DNA of 64,000 bases from Devosia sp. RR2S18 (GCF_030177755.1 NZ_CP126539.1:1884001-1948000); one strand, 5' to 3'. Numbered from the stretch's first letter, positions 26,512 through 36,159 are shown. Notes: a model not told the origin generated them from the sequence alone. Program-made: numbers and translations.

Positions 26512-27639
26512 TCAGCGAAGCGGGGTCTGGTCCTGCACCGCATCATCGGCTTCGAGCGAATTCTTCACCTGCGGAGCAGGGAGGGGCGTGCTACCGGTGC
26601 TGACGGGCAGGAGCGGCAGTTCAACCCGCGGCTGTTCACCGGTAAGGGTTCTGAGGAAGGCCGCGATGGCGCTGACTTCTTCCTCGTTCAGCTCCGCGCC
26701 CAGCTGGCTCACCCCCATGATGGCGACTGCCTGCTCCAGATCCCAAACCTTGCCGCTGTGGAAGTAAGGAGCCGTCTGGTCCACGTTGCGCAGGGGGACG
26801 GCCCGGAATACGTATTCGTCGCTTGCCGTCTGGGTGACGGCGAACCGGCCCTTGTCCTCGGGCGGCAGGATATCGCTGCCTGGACGTTCGACGACACCAA
26901 AGGGGAAATAGTCCTGCCCACCCAGGTTCACGCCGGCATGGCAGGAGGCACAGCCGGTGTCGACGAAGAGCTGCAGCCCCTGCTTCTCCTGGTCATTGAG
27001 GACGTTCAGATTGCCCTCAAGATACTGATCGAAACGAGAGCCCGGTGTAATCAATGTCGCCTCGAAAGCCTCAAGCGCGCGGGCAACGTTGTCGAAGGTG
27101 ACGGCATCTTCTTCGCCGGGGAACGCCAGGGCGAAGCGTTCCTGGTACTCCGGCATGCTGTTTAGCACCGAGAGGACGAGTTCTGGCGTTGCCGCCATTT
27201 CAACAGCTGCCTGGATGGGTCCGGTGGCCTGGGTTCTAAGGTCTTCGGCACGACCGTCCCAGAACTGGGCAATGTTGAAAATGGCGTTATAGACTGTGGG
27301 TGAATTCCGCGGACCGCGTTGCCACCCATGACCGATCGATGTCTCGAGGTTGTCGTCACCGCCCATAGCGAGGTTATGGCATGAATTGCAGCTGAGGACA
27401 CCGCTGGCGGACAATCTGGTGTCGAACCACAACATCTTGCCCAGCTCGGTTTTCTCCCGGGTCACAGCATTCCCTTCCACCGCCGGAACCATGGATGGAA
27501 TGGGTTCGAACAACTCGTTGGCGGTCTGGTGCAACTCGTCAACGGGCGGTGTGTTCTCGTTCTCGGCAGTATCCTGAGCAACGGCGGTCAAGCCAAAGAT
27601 AACCGAGATAGCTACACTAGCCAGCAGTGCACCACGCAT
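26512..27639 (-). CDS. Di-heme cytochrome c peroxidase (CcpA/MauG type)
   Basis: Periplasmic enzyme reducing hydrogen peroxide with electrons from small cytochromes or cupredoxins. The ATG at 27639 follows GGGGAG and gives a Sec signal peptide (MRGALLASVAISVIFGLTAVA). Two heme sites are seen, CNSCH and CASCH, plus the conserved RGPRNSPTVYNA and VPLRNVDQTAPYFHSG with the distal methionine/histidine region. About 375 aa, with a longer C-terminal tail than usual. Pseudoazurin, encoded divergently, is a plausible electron donor. Confidence 0.92.
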   Translation of the reverse strand: MRGALLASVAISVIFGLTAVAQDTAENENTPPVDELHQTANELFEPIPSMVPAVEGNAVTREKTELGKMLWFDTRLSASGVLSCNSCHNLAMGGDDNLETSIGHGWQRGPRNSPTVYNAIFNIAQFWDGRAEDLRTQATGPIQAAVEMAATPELVLSVLNSMPEYQERFALAFPGEEDAVTFDNVARALEAFEATLITPGSRFDQYLEGNLNVLNDQEKQGLQLFVDTGCASCHAGVNLGGQDYFPFGVVERPGSDILPPEDKGRFAVTQTASDEYVFRAVPLRNVDQTAPYFHSGKVWDLEQAVAIMGVSQLGAELNEEEVSAIAAFLRTLTGEQPRVELPLLPVSTGSTPLPAPQVKNSLEADDAVQDQTPLR

Positions 27640-27942
27640 CGAAAGTCTCCCCTCAGAGGTCTGCAGCCCCTCGCTGCTCGTCAGCCTTACTGAATCAATG
27701 CTCAATCAATGCTCAGCTTCGGCTCATGTAGCAGAACTGTCAACCTGCACCCCCGTTCCTAAGCGGTGTCCTGGGTTGCATCAGAGAGTTTGCACGGCAG
27801 GTATTCTGCAGCTGCTTCGACCGACTTAACAAATCTTGAATGTGCCGAACTAATTCTCACCTGGGGTCGTTGGCCAACTGCTGACGGCGACTTCGAGCGA
27901 GTTGCAGAGCCAGTGATCTGACGGAACCTAGGAGGACACCTC
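27640..27942. other. Divergent intergenic region with an 11-bp tandem repeat
   Basis: AATCAATGCTC is repeated in tandem at 27693-27703 and 27704-27714, about 55 bases upstream of the peroxidase start. No clear TTGAT-N4-ATCAA dyad is present upstream of the pseudoazurin gene on the other side. Confidence 0.4.
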
Positions 27943-28470
27943 ATGAGAAAGCCAATTGCCACAGCTGTAGCACTCGCCACCGCCGCCTTGATGTCGACGG
28001 CTCCCGCTTGGGCCGCGGATCACGAGGTCCTTATGCTCAACAAAGACTCTGAAGGGCGGCCCATGCAGTTCGAGCCAGCCTTCCTCAAGATCGCCCCAGG
28101 TGACACCGTCACCTTCATCGCGACAGACAAGGGCCACAATGCCGAGACCATCCTCGACATGATCCCCGAAGGGGCGGAGACCTGGAAGGGCAAGATCAAC
28201 GAAGAGATCACGGTGACCTTCGATCAGGAGGGCTTCTACGCCTACAAGTGTCAGCCGCACTTCGGGCTGGGTATGGTCGGCTTGATCCAGGTTGGAGAAA
28301 ACCCGCCCCAGATCGACACGGCAGAAATCGCTAAGCTTCCGCCGCCAAAAGCCAAGGAGCGGATGGCCGAGTTGATCGCCCTGGCGAGCGAAGCCGGCGG
28401 GAACGGTGCCGCCGCGGGTGCAGCTGCAACTGGCGAGGCCGAAGCATCCCCTGCGCCTGCGACGCAGTAA
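27943..28470 (+). CDS. Pseudoazurin (copy 1, with C-terminal extension)
   Basis: Periplasmic type 1 copper protein that donates electrons to NirK. A signal peptide ends at APAWAA; the mature protein starts [10 protein letters not shown]. Copper ligands are the histidine of KGHNAE and the C, H, M of [11 protein letters not shown]. It has an extra alanine-rich tail of about 25 residues, absent from copies 2 and 3. It directly precedes nirK copy 1 (68-bp gap), which supports its role. Confidence 0.95.
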   Translation: MRKPIATAVALATAALMSTAPAWAADHEVLMLNKDSEGRPMQFEPAFLKIAPGDTVTFIATDKGHNAETILDMIPEGAETWKGKINEEITVTFDQEGFYAYKCQPHFGLGMVGLIQVGENPPQIDTAEIAKLPPPKAKERMAELIALASEAGGNGAAAGAAATGEAEASPAPATQ

Positions 28471-28483
28471 CTAAGCATCACAG

Positions 28484-28510
28484 TCCCTCCGCTGGTCTCC
28501 TGTGGAGGGA
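28484..28510 (+). terminator. Hairpin between pseudoazurin and nirK copy 1
   Basis: TCCCTCC/GGAGGGA, a perfect 7-bp stem with a 13-base loop. There is no T-run; it may be an attenuator or mRNA-stability element that separates pseudoazurin and nirK levels. Confidence 0.35.
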
Positions 28511-28538
28511 TGTCGCCTCGAACCAAGGATGACACCCG

Positions 28539-29726
28539 ATGACTGAAGAACACGACAACAATCAGAAGCCAGCTGTCGAACAGGAAAAACTGACCAGGCG
28601 TAGTCTGCTAGCAGGGACTGCGGGCTTGACGCTTGCGGGGGCACTGGGCACCCAAGCGGCGCAAGCGCAGGCAGGTGGCGCTGGTGCAACTCATGCTCAA
28701 GGACAGCATGCGTTGCACATGTCTGCTGCCGGAGGGAATAGCCTGAGTGGCAGGCTCTACCAAGTGAACCCGATCATGCCAGAGCACGCCGATATCGCGC
28801 ATGATCCGGCTGACATTCCTGGACCGATCACCCGCCGGGAGCCGCAGACCGTTCGGGTCGAACTCGAGGCAGTCGAAATGGAGGCGCACCTCGACAGTGG
28901 CGCCATGTTCCGCTTCTGGACCTTCAATTCCCGTGTTCCTGGTCCGTTTGTTCGCATCAGGGTGGGCGACACGGTCGAATGCTACTTCAAGAACGCCGAA
29001 GACAGCTGGATGGCTCACAATGTGGACTTCCATGCAGCGACAGGCCCCGGCGGCGGTGCGGTGCTAACCACCGCAATGCCTGGAGAGGAGTTCGCCTTCC
29101 GCTTCAAGGCGCTCAATCCGGGACTTTATGTTTACCACTGCGCTGTACCGCCGGTGGCACTGCATATCGCCAATGGCATGTACGGGCTGATCCTGGTGGA
29201 ACCGGAAGAAGGGTTGCCGCCGGTGGACCGCGAATTCTACGTGATGCAGGGGGAAATTTACACTGAAGAACCTTTCGGTACGCCCGGCCTGCTTACGGAG
29301 AGCTATGAGAAGCTCCTCAACGAGCGGCCGGAATACTTCGTGTTCAATGGTCACGTGGGGGCTCTGACCGAGCACTTTCCCCTGACGGCCAATGTCGGCG
29401 AAACCGTTCGCATCTACTTCGGCGTTGGTGGACCGAACTATACGTCCTCGTTCCACGTCATCGGGGAGATCTTCGACCGGGTGTACAATGCCGCTTCCCT
29501 CACCAGCCCGCCGCTGACCGATGTGCAGACCATCAGCGTTGCGCCCGGCGGGGCCGCTGTGGTCGAGTTCAAATGTGAGGTGCCGGGGCGATATGTTCTG
29601 GTCGATCACGCCCTTTCCCGTGCCGAGCGGGGGCTAGCTGGCTATCTAATCGTCGAGGGTGAGGAACAGCCGGAGATCTTCAGCCCGATCGGTGAACCGC
29701 CTGACCCAGAGGCATCGGGGCACTAA
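28539..29726 (+). CDS. nirK: Copper-containing nitrite reductase (copy 1)
   Basis: Reduces nitrite to nitric oxide in the periplasm. 395 aa with a Tat signal ([19 protein letters not shown], then AQA). Type 1 and 2 copper ligands are in [12 protein letters not shown] (histidines plus the catalytic aspartate), [12 protein letters not shown] with a following GM, and [12 protein letters not shown] histidine/methionine-bearing linker follows the signal peptide. Transcribed after pseudoazurin. Very similar to copy 2 at 44475, by eye above 80 percent identical. Confidence 0.97.
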   Translation: MTEEHDNNQKPAVEQEKLTRRSLLAGTAGLTLAGALGTQAAQAQAGGAGATHAQGQHALHMSAAGGNSLSGRLYQVNPIMPEHADIAHDPADIPGPITRREPQTVRVELEAVEMEAHLDSGAMFRFWTFNSRVPGPFVRIRVGDTVECYFKNAEDSWMAHNVDFHAATGPGGGAVLTTAMPGEEFAFRFKALNPGLYVYHCAVPPVALHIANGMYGLILVEPEEGLPPVDREFYVMQGEIYTEEPFGTPGLLTESYEKLLNERPEYFVFNGHVGALTEHFPLTANVGETVRIYFGVGGPNYTSSFHVIGEIFDRVYNAASLTSPPLTDVQTISVAPGGAAVVEFKCEVPGRYVLVDHALSRAERGLAGYLIVEGEEQPEIFSPIGEPPDPEASGH

Positions 29727-29733
29727 TGCTCTT

Positions 29734-29763
29734 CGGCCTGCCGGAGGGGTCTTCGGCAGGCCG
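29734..29763 (+). terminator. Terminator hairpin after nirK copy 1
   Basis: CGGCCTGCCG at 29734-29743 and CGGCAGGCCG at 29754-29763 form a perfect 10-bp stem 8 bases after the stop. Only a short TT follows. Confidence 0.55.
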
Positions 29764-29856
29764 TTGGGGAGTTGAAGTTCATGCGGACCTAAACTTCACT
29801 TCTGCAGCTGCAGGGCAAATGGGCGGAGGTCGATTGGGAACGGCACGTGGACAAGT

Positions 29857-29870
29857 TTGATGCTCATCAA
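29857..29870 (+). promoter_or_regulatory. FNR/FixK-type box upstream of hemN
   Basis: TTGATGCTCATCAA is a perfect TTGAT-N4-ATCAA dyad 51 bases before the hemN ATG. This is the established binding sequence for Fnr/FixK/FnrL activators, so hemN is likely induced at low oxygen. Confidence 0.85.
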
Positions 29871-29921
29871 AGAAGGATAGCTGCCTTGCCGATAAAGGTG
29901 CGCTCACATCAGGAGTAGCGC

Positions 29922-31268
29922 ATGTCCAGATCCCTCATTGCCAAATACAGCAAGCCGGTGCCGCGCTACACCAGCTATCCCACCGCACCGCACTTTCACA
30001 AGGGCATCGACCAGACGGTCTATGAGGGGTGGTTGAGCGCCTTGCCGAGCGACGCCAGCGCCTCGCTTTACCTGCATCTGCCGTTTTGTGACCGGCTCTG
30101 CTGGTTCTGCGGCTGCCATACCAAGCAGGTCAACCGCTATGCGCCGGTTGCAGCCTATCTCAAGGCGCTATCGGTCGAGGTGGCGCGGATTGGTGGGCTG
30201 CTGGGTCAGCGGGACGTCACGGCGGTGCACTGGGGAGGTGGCTCACCATCGCTGATGACGCCCGAGGATATCGTTGCCATGGCCAAGCGGGTCCGGAACG
30301 CCTTCCGCGTGACAGAGGACGCGGAGTTCAGCGTCGAACTCGATCCCAACGACATGGATGAAGCGCGGTTTGACGCCTGGGCCGAGGCGGGCCTGACGCG
30401 CGCGAGCATCGGCGTGCAGGACTTCGATCCGCAGGTGCAGGTGGCCATCAACCGCATTCAGACCTTTGAGCAAACCCAGCATGTGGTGGCGGCGGTCCGC
30501 GCCCGCGGCGTACGGTCGGTCAATATCGACATGCTTTACGGGCTACCGCATCAGACGCAGGATGGCGCGTTAGCAACGGCGCGGGCAGTGATGTCGATGC
30601 GTCCTGATCGCATTGCGCTGTTTGGTTATGCCCACGTGCCGTGGGTCAAAAAGCACCAGAACATGATCGACGAGGCGGCGCTGCCCGACTCCTTGGCGCG
30701 TTATGATCAATCCGTCGCCGCAGCCGAAGAGCTGGTGCGCGGTGGCTATGTGGACATAGGCATGGACCACTTCGCACTGCCGCATGATGCCATGGCGGTG
30801 GCAGCAAATGCAGGGCGGCTACACCGGAACTTTCAAGGCTATACGGTCGATGCGCATGATGCCCTGATCGGGTTGGGCGCTTCGGCAATCGGCAAGCTGC
30901 CCCAAGGTTATGTACAGAACGTCGTCGCCACCCACGAGTACCAGCGGCGCAGCTTTGCCGGAGAGGGGATCGTCGATCGGGGAGTGGCTATCACCGAGAC
31001 CGATGCGCCGCGTGGCTACGCCATCGAGCGGCTAATGTGCGACTTTGCCTTGGACTTCGATGACCTGCGGCAGCGCTTCGGGCAGCAAGCTGATCCAGTG
31101 GTAGCCGTCGCCTCGGAGCTCGCAAGGTGCGATGTGGATGGATTGGTTGCGCTTTCCACAAATGGCATTGAGCTATCAAGCACCGGTCGCCCGTTCGTTA
31201 GGTCGATCGCAGCGGGCTTCGACGCCTATCTGAACCAGAATTCTGCACGATACTCTAAGGCCGTGTGA
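29922..31268 (+). CDS. hemN: Oxygen-independent coproporphyrinogen III dehydrogenase
   Basis: Radical SAM enzyme converting coproporphyrinogen III to protoporphyrinogen IX without oxygen, needed for heme synthesis in anaerobic or denitrifying cells. 448 aa. The N-terminal RYTSYPTAPHF and the cluster motif CDRLCWFCGC (CxxxCxxC with the following Cys) are diagnostic. HemN-like C-terminal domain with APRGYAIERLMCDFALD follows. Preceded by an FNR box. Confidence 0.96.
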   Translation: MSRSLIAKYSKPVPRYTSYPTAPHFHKGIDQTVYEGWLSALPSDASASLYLHLPFCDRLCWFCGCHTKQVNRYAPVAAYLKALSVEVARIGGLLGQRDVTAVHWGGGSPSLMTPEDIVAMAKRVRNAFRVTEDAEFSVELDPNDMDEARFDAWAEAGLTRASIGVQDFDPQVQVAINRIQTFEQTQHVVAAVRARGVRSVNIDMLYGLPHQTQDGALATARAVMSMRPDRIALFGYAHVPWVKKHQNMIDEAALPDSLARYDQSVAAAEELVRGGYVDIGMDHFALPHDAMAVAANAGRLHRNFQGYTVDAHDALIGLGASAIGKLPQGYVQNVVATHEYQRRSFAGEGIVDRGVAITETDAPRGYAIERLMCDFALDFDDLRQRFGQQADPVVAVASELARCDVDGLVALSTNGIELSSTGRPFVRSIAAGFDAYLNQNSARYSKAV

Positions 31269-31372
31269 GAGAGTGCTGAGAGGCTGAGAGGCTCAGCTTT
31301 AGGCTCACCAGGGAACTTGGTGCTGCCAACCGGCTCGAAGCAGTTGTCGCAATTGGTGCGTGTGCAGTCCGT

Positions 31373-31740
31373 CTAGAGGTCTGGGGCCTCTTGGGAGACC
31401 ATCTGCATGGCTGAAGAGCCTAGCGCTGCTGCTCGGCCGACCTCGTTGAAAAGCTGCGCCAGCGCTGAAAGCCGAACGATCAACTTCATTCCAGCTGATG
31501 TCGTCGAGCTCGGCCAGCATGCCGGTCAGAGCTACGATTCGGGCGAGCTGCTTACGCGCCTCGCCCATGAGCCGCCGGTCCTGCCGCGCCTGCTCAAGCG
31601 CCATGAAGCGGGCAATCGCTTCGTCGACATGATTGCGGCACTCGCAGGTATCCGCGACCTGCTGAATGGCTGCTCGGAGACGGGGGACTAAGTCCTCCGA
31701 TTGGCCCAGAGATTGCGTACGGGACGTGTATGCTCAGAAG
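31373..31740 (-). pseudogene. Frameshifted copy of the small helical protein gene at 52819-53187
   Basis: Reading the minus strand gives Q-SEDLVPRLRAAIQQVADTCECRNHVDEAIARFMALEQA..., parallel to the intact gene's SQTDDLAQRLRSTIQHAASTCECREHVDEAVRRF. After EVDRSAF the frame shifts (apparent 2-base loss near 31465), and the homology continues in another frame as AQLFNEVGRAAALGSSAMQMV up to a TAG at 31373. No start codon lies between the upstream stop and the homology. A dead paralogue. Confidence 0.8.
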
Positions 31741-31901
31741 GCATGGAAGTAGCCAAAGCCGTGTTCAGGTGCCTCGATGTTAGTGGCTTTGGGAGTATCT
31801 CTCGTTGTCCTGGCGCAAGGACCATAATGGTTACAGCTCGGCCAGTGCGGAGGGTAGCGGCAGCGGCTCCTTACCGTCCTCCGCGTTCCTCAAAAGGTAA
31901 A

Positions 31902-31923
31902 CTCTTTGACCCCGGTCAAAGAG
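31902..31923 (+). promoter_or_regulatory. FNR/NnrR-type dyad upstream of pseudoazurin copy 2
   Basis: CTCTTTGACC-CC-GGTCAAAGAG is a perfect 10-bp inverted repeat with core TTGAC-N4-GTCAA at 31906-31919, 74 bases before the ATG. It fits the Crp/Fnr (NnrR/DNR) family consensus. The same spacing is seen for the box before copy 3. Confidence 0.8.
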
Positions 31924-31993
31924 GCGATGAGCCATTATGCCTAGAAACAACGGCGAAGGGGCCAACGGGTCCCAGCTCTCAAGGAGAAAAACA

Positions 31994-32440
31994 ATGCGCA
32001 CCACACTCAAAACCATTGTCATCGGCTTGGCATTTGGGGCGTTCCTGGGGGCGCCAGCCTTTGCGGCGGACCATGAGATCAAGATGCTGAACAAGGGCGA
32101 TGCAGGCGTGATGGTCTTCGAGCCGGCAGCCCTGCAGATCCAGCCCGGTGATACGGTCACGTTTGTGCCTACGGACAAGAGCCACAACGCTGAGGCAATC
32201 CTGGGAATGATCCCAGAGGGTGCCGAGGCATTTAAGGGCAAGATCAACCAGGAGGTGAGTGTAACGTTCGATGTTCCCGGCCTTTATGGCGTTAAATGCG
32301 CACCCCACTTCGGGATGGGCATGGTTGCCGCTATCGCGGTTGGCGATGAGCTGCCCAATCTGGAAGAAGCCAAGGCCGTGAAGGTACCGCCAAAGGCTCA
32401 AGAGCGGTTTGATGCCGCTTACACCGAACTCGGCCTCTAG
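31994..32440 (+). CDS. Pseudoazurin (copy 2)
   Basis: 148 aa type 1 copper electron carrier. Signal peptide through GAPAFAA, mature [11 protein letters not shown]. Ligands: histidine of KSHNAE and C, H, M of [15 protein letters not shown] at 31994 with AAGGAG upstream. About 90 percent identical to copy 3 at 42707, including signal-proximal sequence. Its own box and terminator make it a stand-alone unit. Confidence 0.96.
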   Translation: MRTTLKTIVIGLAFGAFLGAPAFAADHEIKMLNKGDAGVMVFEPAALQIQPGDTVTFVPTDKSHNAEAILGMIPEGAEAFKGKINQEVSVTFDVPGLYGVKCAPHFGMGMVAAIAVGDELPNLEEAKAVKVPPKAQERFDAAYTELGL

Positions 32441-32463
32441 TCCGACAACGGTCAGATGTTTTA

Positions 32464-32490
32464 CCCCGCAGGCTAGCCCTGCGGGGTTTT
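32464..32490 (+). terminator. Rho-independent terminator after pseudoazurin copy 2
   Basis: CCCCGCAGG/CCTGCGGGG, 9-bp perfect stem with 5-base loop, followed by TTTT. Confidence 0.85.
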
Positions 32491-32733
32491 GCCGCTATGC
32501 CTCCGAGACCCTGCTCCACTTCACTTTTTGGGCCTACAGCCGGTCGTTTGATCGGGCGCACGGATTGCACAGCGGGCCGGAGTACCGAATGGGCGTTCCG
32601 CTCGATCATGGAACTCTCTCCCAGAAGCGAGGCGACGAAACGGTCGCCCCGCCCCACGGCGTTAGACCTCAAGCTCTTAGCCCTGCGACCGACGTTTGCA
32701 GGAACAAAGCACACCCAAAGGGGAAACTCAGAA

Positions 32734-33846
32734 ATGAAACTTGCTCGATCACTCGTCACCAGCAGCCTGGCTATCGTTGCGGCTTTTGGGTCCGGCTCCG
32801 CAATGGCGCAGGAACAGGCCCTCGAAGGAACCTTCGCGCTGCCGAATGCTGAGCAGGAAGTATCCGGAGAAATGGTGGTCAGGGACACCGGCCCGCTCTC
32901 CCGTGAGCTTGAACTTAGCTATTCCGACCTCGACACGGGTGCGGCCATCGCGAACTTCGATGTCGAGCTCACCCAGGAGCTGCACGTGCTGGCGACCGAT
33001 TCTGGCTTGTCCCATCTCGTTCACGAGCACGTCAAAGCCGCCAGCGCGGATGGCATCTTTACGACCGAGCTCCACTTCCCGGAACCCGGCCGGTATCACA
33101 TCTACACAGATGCAGTTCCTTCAGGTGTGGGCCAGCAGGTCCTCCGTTTCGATCTACAGGTGGGTGAGGGCGGTAATCAGGGCCCACAGAGCGATAGCGG
33201 GATGGCTGAGCGGCCAGCCAATGTAGAAGAAGGGCCGATTACCTCTTCTGATGCTGGGTATACAGTGGTCCTGGATGCCTCGGATCTTGAAGCAGGCGCG
33301 GAGGGGAAGATCACGCTCACTGTCGAGAAGGACGGTGAGGCAGCTACCGATCTGGAACCCTACCTAGGCGTAGCCGCGCATGCCGTATTCGTCCGGGCCG
33401 AAGATCTGGCTTATGTGCATGCACACGCCATGGCGGATGGGGGAGAGGCTCATGGGGAGCACGGGAACACGGCGGAGCATTCGACTGATGCCGGTGATCA
33501 CGGCCATGGAGGGGCATCGACGGGCCACGCTGAGCATGGGACGGCGATGAGTTCGGCTGCTGAGCACGGACATGAGGATACTGTCGGTAAGGCGATGCAC
33601 GGGACCATGGATCACGGATCAATGGACCACGAATCCATGGGGAGCATGCCACATGTTTCGGTGAGTGCTGATGAGCACGCCGGGCATGGCTCGGATGAAG
33701 GCGGCGCTGCCCAATCAGTGTCGCCCGAAATGACCATCCATGTGACGCCACCCGCCCCAGGTGCCTACTCGCTCTGGATCGAATTCATCGGTGGGGGCGA
33801 AGTGGTCACAGTGCCGTTTGCTCTCGAAATTCCTGAGAGCAAATGA
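32734..33846 (+). CDS. Periplasmic histidine-rich protein of a copper operon
   Basis: About 370 aa. ATG at 32734 gives a signal peptide ending GSAMAQ. Two beta-rich domains (about 30-140 and 165-225) carry ELHVLATDSGLSHLVHEHV and PEPGRYHIYTDA-type segments that resemble FixH/heavy-metal-associated folds. Residues about 228-322 are a low-complexity stretch rich in His, Gly and Met (HAHAMADGGEAHGEHG, HGTMDHGSMDHESMG), suited to binding copper. A final beta strand pair ends the protein. It is followed by YcnI and CopCD genes, so a role in periplasmic copper capture for NirK/pseudoazurin is inferred. Family not named with confidence. Confidence 0.8.
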   Translation: MKLARSLVTSSLAIVAAFGSGSAMAQEQALEGTFALPNAEQEVSGEMVVRDTGPLSRELELSYSDLDTGAAIANFDVELTQELHVLATDSGLSHLVHEHVKAASADGIFTTELHFPEPGRYHIYTDAVPSGVGQQVLRFDLQVGEGGNQGPQSDSGMAERPANVEEGPITSSDAGYTVVLDASDLEAGAEGKITLTVEKDGEAATDLEPYLGVAAHAVFVRAEDLAYVHAHAMADGGEAHGEHGNTAEHSTDAGDHGHGGASTGHAEHGTAMSSAAEHGHEDTVGKAMHGTMDHGSMDHESMGSMPHVSVSADEHAGHGSDEGGAAQSVSPEMTIHVTPPAPGAYSLWIEFIGGGEVVTVPFALEIPESK

Positions 33847-33916
33847 TCTGCGGAAAACATGGGCTCGCCGGCCGGCTGGAACCGTGCCAGCGGCTCAAAA
33901 GTGAGGAAAGAAAACA

Positions 33917-34441
33917 ATGATGAAGAAGTCACTTCTGACCACAGGCGTCATGGTGCTGGCCTTGGGGTCTGCACCTGCCTATGCCCATATTTCGCTGCTG
34001 ACGTCAGAAGCTCAGGTGGGGGCATCCTACCGCGCTGTGTTGGTTGTTGGCCACGGTTGTGGCAGCGAAGCGACTACCGGAGTTCGGGTCCAGATCCCGG
34101 AAGGGTTCTATAACGTCAAGCCCATGCCCAAGCCAGGTTGGGAGGTTGAGACGGTCACCGGGCCCTATGAGTCCCCCTTCATGAACCACGGCACTGAGCT
34201 CACGGTAGGGGTCCAGGAGATATCCTGGACCGGCGGGGCCTTGCCGGACGACTTCTTCGACGAGTTTACTTTCCGCGGCACGTTTGGTGAAAACCTGGAA
34301 GAGGGCACCACCTTCTATTTCCCGGTCATTCAAACCTGCGGCAGCACGGAAAGTGCCTGGATCGACCAATCGGGCGATGACGACGTGGAGTTTCCCGCTC
34401 CCGCAGTTACCCTGAACCCAGGTTCGGGACACCACCATTGA
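33917..34441 (+). CDS. ycnI: YcnI family copper-binding protein (DUF1775)
   Basis: Periplasmic 174-aa protein. Cleavage after APAYA would expose an N-terminal histidine (HISLLTSEAQ) as in YcnI histidine-brace copper proteins. The conserved VVGHGCGSEATTGVRVQIPEGF and KPGWEVETVTGPY support DUF1775. It ends in three histidines. The stop overlaps the TTG start of the CopCD gene, showing translational coupling. Confidence 0.93.
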   Translation: MMKKSLLTTGVMVLALGSAPAYAHISLLTSEAQVGASYRAVLVVGHGCGSEATTGVRVQIPEGFYNVKPMPKPGWEVETVTGPYESPFMNHGTELTVGVQEISWTGGALPDDFFDEFTFRGTFGENLEEGTTFYFPVIQTCGSTESAWIDQSGDDDVEFPAPAVTLNPGSGHHH

Positions 34442-36078
34442 ACCAATCGATCTCGGGCGCGGGACTATTCCGCGTCCGCTTCCGCTCGACTATTAGTGTC
34501 TGGATTGCCGCCGCCCTCCTGGTGCTCGCCATCTCCGGCAGCAGCCCCGTACAAGCGCATGCTACCCTGATTTCCACCAGTCCCCTTGATGGTGCTGTTT
34601 TGGAAACTGCGCCGTACGAGCTGATATTGTCGTTCAACGAGCCGGTGTCACCGATTCTGGCGCGTCTTGTCAGTCCCAATGGCACCATTACGGACCTGGA
34701 CAACGTTCGTGCGACTGCCTCCGATCTCGTCATCAGCCTGCCTCCTGCGGAAGGGGAAGGTAGCTTTGTGCTGAGCTGGCGGGCGGTCTCCGATGACGGG
34801 CACCCGATATCCGGCATTAGCGCCTTCACCGTGGGCGCTGCGCCTGCAGCGCCGACTTCCATAGGTGCTAACGAGACTGATGCAGCAATCACAGGCACCT
34901 TATGGGTGCTGCGGCTCGTGCTCTTTTGTGCGCTCGTCTTCGGAGCCGGAGGAGCGGCTTTCCGTGTCTTGTGCTGGGACTTGCCGCCAGCGGCGGCGAG
35001 AGCAGTTTGTTGGTCTCTGGTCGTAGGCCTAGCCGCAGTTGCCGTTCTGCCAAGCCTGCAGGGGGCTGATCTTGTCGGCGCCGGCGTGTGGGAACTGGTC
35101 AACCCACGCATCTGGGTTACGGGTATAACAAGCGCCTATGGAATAACACTCATCCTGGCTGCTGGTGCGCTGCTCGTCGGCCTTTTGGCACTTTACGCGA
35201 CTGGTGGGACGACCATCACATTTGTAGCGGTGCTTTCCTTGGTTCTGATCGGGCTGGCACTCAGTTCGAGCGGACACGCCAGTTCCGCCGATCCTCGCTG
35301 GCTCACGAGAACAGCGCTGTTCCTCCATGTAACGAGCATCGCGTGGTGGGTGGGCGCTCTGTTCCCCCTCGTCCTGCTCCTGAGGCAGGACCGACGCACG
35401 GCAACGCCACCCCTGATCCGGTTCTCGCGCTATATCCCCTACGCCATCGTGCCGCTTGTCGCTTCCGGCCTGGTGCTGGCGATCCTGCAACTCGGGCCGC
35501 CGAGTCAAGCCTGGCTGACACCCTATGGTTTAGTGCTCGCGGCCAAGCTGCTGCTGCTTGTCATCCTCTTCGCCATTGCAAGCTGGAACCGCTGGGTGCT
35601 GACTGCACCAGCTGCGGCCGGCGAGGCAAAGGCGGTAAAGCATATGCGCCGCGGCATCGCCGCTGAGATTGTCATCATTCTAGCCGTTCTTGGGCTGGTT
35701 TCAGTCTGGCGCTTTACGCCACCGCCTCGTGCATTGGCTGATGAACTCGCAGCCACCTCATCCGTGACGCTGACCGAAGGAGATTATCAGGCCATTCTAA
35801 CACTTTCGCCCGGTCGGATAGGTGCAAACTCAGCCTTGATCCAAGTGAGCAAGGGCACTGGCGAGCTGCCAACGCCCCGATCGGTGCGCCTGTCCATGCA
35901 GCCCCAAGATGACGTAATTGCCCCCGTGACGGCGACGGCAGAACAGGACAGCAGTGGAGCCTGGTCGGTTGAGCAACTCACCTTACCTTTGCCCGGAGAG
36001 TGGGTCGCCGGGGTAGAAGTGCGGGTCAGTGACTTTGAACTGGTGAAGTTCGAGGAGCTGCTCACCGTTGCGCCGTAG
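34438..36078 (+). CDS. CopC-CopD fusion copper transport protein (YcnJ-like)
   Basis: 546 aa. After a signal segment, residues about 40-140 form a CopC domain beginning HATLISTSPLDGAVLETAP with the metal-site DDGHPISG. Residues about 150-420 are an eight-helix CopD-like membrane domain with LHVTSIAWWVGALFPL. The last 110 residues are a periplasmic beta domain. This order matches YcnJ proteins that import copper. Start is a TTG overlapping the ycnI stop. Confidence 0.92.
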   Translation: MNQSISGAGLFRVRFRSTISVWIAAALLVLAISGSSPVQAHATLISTSPLDGAVLETAPYELILSFNEPVSPILARLVSPNGTITDLDNVRATASDLVISLPPAEGEGSFVLSWRAVSDDGHPISGISAFTVGAAPAAPTSIGANETDAAITGTLWVLRLVLFCALVFGAGGAAFRVLCWDLPPAAARAVCWSLVVGLAAVAVLPSLQGADLVGAGVWELVNPRIWVTGITSAYGITLILAAGALLVGLLALYATGGTTITFVAVLSLVLIGLALSSSGHASSADPRWLTRTALFLHVTSIAWWVGALFPLVLLLRQDRRTATPPLIRFSRYIPYAIVPLVASGLVLAILQLGPPSQAWLTPYGLVLAAKLLLLVILFAIASWNRWVLTAPAAAGEAKAVKHMRRGIAAEIVIILAVLGLVSVWRFTPPPRALADELAATSSVTLTEGDYQAILTLSPGRIGANSALIQVSKGTGELPTPRSVRLSMQPQDDVIAPVTATAEQDSSGAWSVEQLTLPLPGEWVAGVEVRVSDFELVKFEELLTVAP

Positions 36079-36159
36079 CTCTTCCTTGCGCTGCCGCAAA
36101 GATGGATGGCGCGAACGGGCCTACGGATTGCATCTCGTTCACAATCTTCTAGCCACGCC

